NCBI GenBank assembly: GCA_022428185.1
Contig: JAKMCZ010000093.1
Coordinates: 1-8,337, forward strand
DNA: 8,337 nucleotides
Direction: 5' to 3'
Origin: Alphaproteobacteria bacterium
GTDB taxonomy: Bacteria > Pseudomonadota > Alphaproteobacteria > RS24
Made by a program: the position numbers and the translations under genes
Part shown: positions 7,401-8,337 of the stretch, in pieces
Numbering within the stretch: position 1 is the stretch's first letter
How the letters are laid out: the number at the start of each line of letters is the position of its first letter
The notes under the pieces: generated by a model
Told to the model about the DNA's origin: nothing
Databases searched by the model: none
Seen by the model: only the letters and a program-made list of their open reading frames with translations

Positions 7401-7941
7401 ATCCGGCCACATCAAGGAAGTCGGATACGAGCTTTATCAAGCGATGCTGGAGGAAGCCGTGGCGGAACGGCAGGGGCAGGCCAGCGAGGAAAGCTGGGCA
7501 CCAACTATCAATGCCGGAATTGCGGTTCTCATTCCCGAAACCTATGTGCCGGATCTTGATTTGCGCATGGGGCTTTATCGGCGACTTTCAGGCCTCACCG
7601 AGCGAGCTGATATTGACGGCTTCGCGGCGGAGATTGTCGACAGATTTGGCGAAATGCCTGAAGAAGTGCAGCATTTGCTGGCGATTTTGATGATAAAAAT
7701 TGATTGCCTGAAAGCGGGTGTTGAGAAAATTGATGCCGGCCCGAAAGGCGTTGCCATATTTTTCCGCAACCAGACATTTGCCAATCCCGATAAGCTGATT
7801 GCTTATGTCGCTGACAACCAACAACGCATCAAAATACGCCCTGACCAAAGTTTGGTGTTTCGCGCCAAAGCGGAAGATGCCGATGAGCGCCTCAGACTGG
7901 CCGGGCAGGTAGCGGATAAATTGGCAGAATTGGCGGCGTGA
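4483..7941 (+). CDS. mfd: Transcription-repair coupling factor Mfd
   Basis: Mfd binds RNA polymerase stalled at DNA lesions, pushes it off by translocating on upstream DNA, and recruits UvrA to start nucleotide excision repair. The 1152-residue product matches the usual length (E. coli about 1148). The UvrB-like N-terminal module spans about 1-330, with FPAWDCLPYDRLSP at 72-85 and DYAVRGGIIDLF at 165-176; it lacks an intact Walker A, as expected. The RNA polymerase-interacting CarD-like domain is at about 482-550 (GDHVVHVEHGIGRF). The motor has Walker A GDVGFGKT at 638-645, Walker B DEEQ at 739-742, TATPIPR at 765-771 and motif VI MRGRVGR at 909-915. The TRG motif follows at about 953-975, then the autoinhibitory D7 domain at about 1010-1150. 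Two GTG starts are possible, at 4483 and 4489; purine-rich AAGAGAAGAAG serves either. The start is the only uncertain point. It follows sdhE closely, and its stop abuts the stop of the opposing gene. Confidence 0.98.
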   Translation: MGVTEEQIEKLISHQGRLAVGGAPEGYQPLILADMVRRDGGRLVYIARDASAATAMRQMLSFFAADIPTLYFPAWDCLPYDRLSPQVSVMSERMATLAQLPLLEAVPHILVTTISAASQRLPPQQMLADLSMAMKPGNQIDSDALTGFLSSNGYSRCSTVMEPGDYAVRGGIIDLFAPGHETPVRLDLFGDTLESIRPFKAESQRTIGQLSELTLTAAGEIHLDDETILRFRRGYVTAFGTVMDNDPLYAAISDGARYQGMEHWLPLFHDSLETLFDHCGDALFIADDQAESALSDRHEQIADYYQARHEAMQDDAKQSDGRRVIKPLPPEALYLLEAEWRQRVNDTRWRNIGSFETPDGINLGGRNGRNFAAERKQQDINLFDEVVRHINGEQMAGRHIMLAASSRGALERLELLLKEHNAPPMQTIESWQQPELGQGARIAVIGMESGFATDTMSVLTEQDILGDRMVRRPGRKKAENFLTEASSLTPGDHVVHVEHGIGRFDGLQTIDVGGAPHDCLKLIYHGDSRLFLPVENIELLSRFGGDDMTVALDKIGGVAWQMRKARLKEKIKLIADELIRTAAERAMRDGEVMTPDIGLYDEFAARFPYEETEDQLDAIETVIDDLSSGRPMDRLICGDVGFGKTEVGLRAAFIAAMSGKQVAIIAPTTLLARQHAKTFKERFAGMPVEIAELSRLVSSSAAAEAKEGLKSGAVDIVIGTHALLAKNIEFSRLGLVIVDEEQHFGVAHKERLKSLRAEVHMLTLTATPIPRTLQMALTGVRDLSLIATPPVDRLAVRTYVTPFDAVGIREALLREKYRAGQSFIIAPRISDLPDMEAFLNDTVPEVKYVIAHGQMAGGELETRMNAFYDGQYDVLLSTSIVESGLDIPSANTIVIHRADMFGLAQLYQMRGRVGRSKTRAYGYLTYNENNGLTEMAEKRLKVMQSLDSLGAGFNLASYDLDLRGAGNLVGEEQSGHIKEVGYELYQAMLEEAVAERQGQASEESWAPTINAGIAVLIPETYVPDLDLRMGLYRRLSGLTERADIDGFAAEIVDRFGEMPEEVQHLLAILMIKIDCLKAGVEKIDAGPKGVAIFFRNQTFANPDKLIAYVADNQQRIKIRPDQSLVFRAKAEDADERLRLAGQVADKLAELAA

Positions 7942-8337
7942 CTATTGAACAGCCAGCTTCTCGCGCGCTTTTGCGATATAGCGATGAAGATATTCCGGTT
8001 CTTGCGCGCCCATGAGCAGAAACTTGCCACCGGCTAAAAATGCCGGAACACCGTGAACGCCCATCTCACGCGCCGCCGCATCATCGCTGCGCGTTGCATC
8101 AATATCATTTTCGCCCGCAAACAATTCAGCCAAAAGCGGAACATCCATTGTGTGCTCACCGGCGATTTCCAGCAAAACGGCGACATCACTAATGTCTTGC
8201 CCGTCTTCGAAATAAGCGCAAAACAATGCTTCGGCAATTTGGTGCTGCTGGCCGGTGCTGGCTGCCCAGCGAATAAGGCGGTGGGCGTTTAGCGTATTCG
8301 GCGTGCGTGAAATTTTTTCGAAGTTCCAATTAATACC
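7942..8337 (-). CDS. DsbA/FrnE-family thioredoxin-fold oxidoreductase, 5' end cut by window
   Basis: The minus strand is open from the window edge at 8337 to a TAG at 7944-7942, giving the C-terminal 131 residues. The start and the N-terminal CxxC-type active site lie outside, so redox activity cannot be checked here. What is visible fits the FrnE-like branch of the DsbA family (Pfam DSBA, also used by 2-hydroxychromene-2-carboxylate isomerase): SRTPNTLNAHRLIRWA in the helical insertion, then ALFCAYFEDGQDISD, and near the C-terminus GVHGVPAFLAGGKFLLMGAQ, which carries the conserved cis-proline loop. No signal peptide can be judged, though FrnE-type proteins are usually cytoplasmic. The gene is tail to tail with mfd with no bases between the stops. 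A shorter frame starting from a TTG at 8226 is not a real start, because the family match clearly continues upstream of it. Confidence 0.9.
   Translation of the reverse strand, partial: GINWNFEKISRTPNTLNAHRLIRWAASTGQQHQIAEALFCAYFEDGQDISDVAVLLEIAGEHTMDVPLLAELFAGENDIDATRSDDAAAREMGVHGVPAFLAGGKFLLMGAQEPEYLHRYIAKAREKLAVQ

Noticed and set aside
7921..7965. Possible terminator at the mfd/FrnE-like junction
   Set aside because: Only a four-base-pair TGGC/GCCA pairing with a long loop and no U-run could be formed.

Overview
This window carries a stretch of alphaproteobacterial housekeeping chromosome. The gene set and order are a DUF502 membrane protein, then recG (opposite strand), sdhE and mfd. This neighbourhood is, from general knowledge, common in Alphaproteobacteria. 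A consensus CtrA box (TTAA-N7-TTAAC) points the same way. GC looks moderate (about half, judged by eye) and spacing is tight. The order or genus cannot be fixed from the sequence alone.

Layout. At the left edge, positions 666 to 1 on the minus strand hold the N-terminal 222 residues of an APH/ACAD10-like phosphotransferase cut by the window. Positions 667-1123 hold no convincing gene. They contain A/T-rich tracts, an 8-bp inverted repeat around a TAA-repeat loop, a run of seven G, and a CtrA-box promoter. That promoter faces a 54-codon ORF with a strong Shine-Dalgarno (1124-1288), which lies 38 bp upstream of the DUF502 gene (1327-1986). recG (4078 to 1997, minus) converges on DUF502 with 10 bp between the stop codons. 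A 125-bp divergent region separates recG from the sdhE-mfd pair (4204-4464, 4483-7941), which probably forms one operon behind an extended -10 promoter. At the right edge, the C-terminal 131 residues of a DsbA/FrnE-type thioredoxin-fold oxidoreductase run on the minus strand. Its stop codon directly abuts that of mfd.

How the genes fit together. RecG and Mfd are two DNA translocases that share the RecG-like motor and TRG motif. RecG remodels stalled forks and recombination intermediates; Mfd removes stalled RNA polymerase and recruits UvrA. SdhE attaches FAD to succinate dehydrogenase and is not a repair protein; its placement upstream of mfd is a conserved arrangement whose reason is not evident. 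The two edge genes are probably independent.

Novelty. Most of the window is ordinary core genome. The part most worth a second look is 720-1326: a possibly cell-cycle-controlled promoter driving an unrecognised small protein ahead of a DUF502 gene, next to an unexplained structured non-coding stretch. No mobile element, CRISPR array, tRNA or rRNA was seen.
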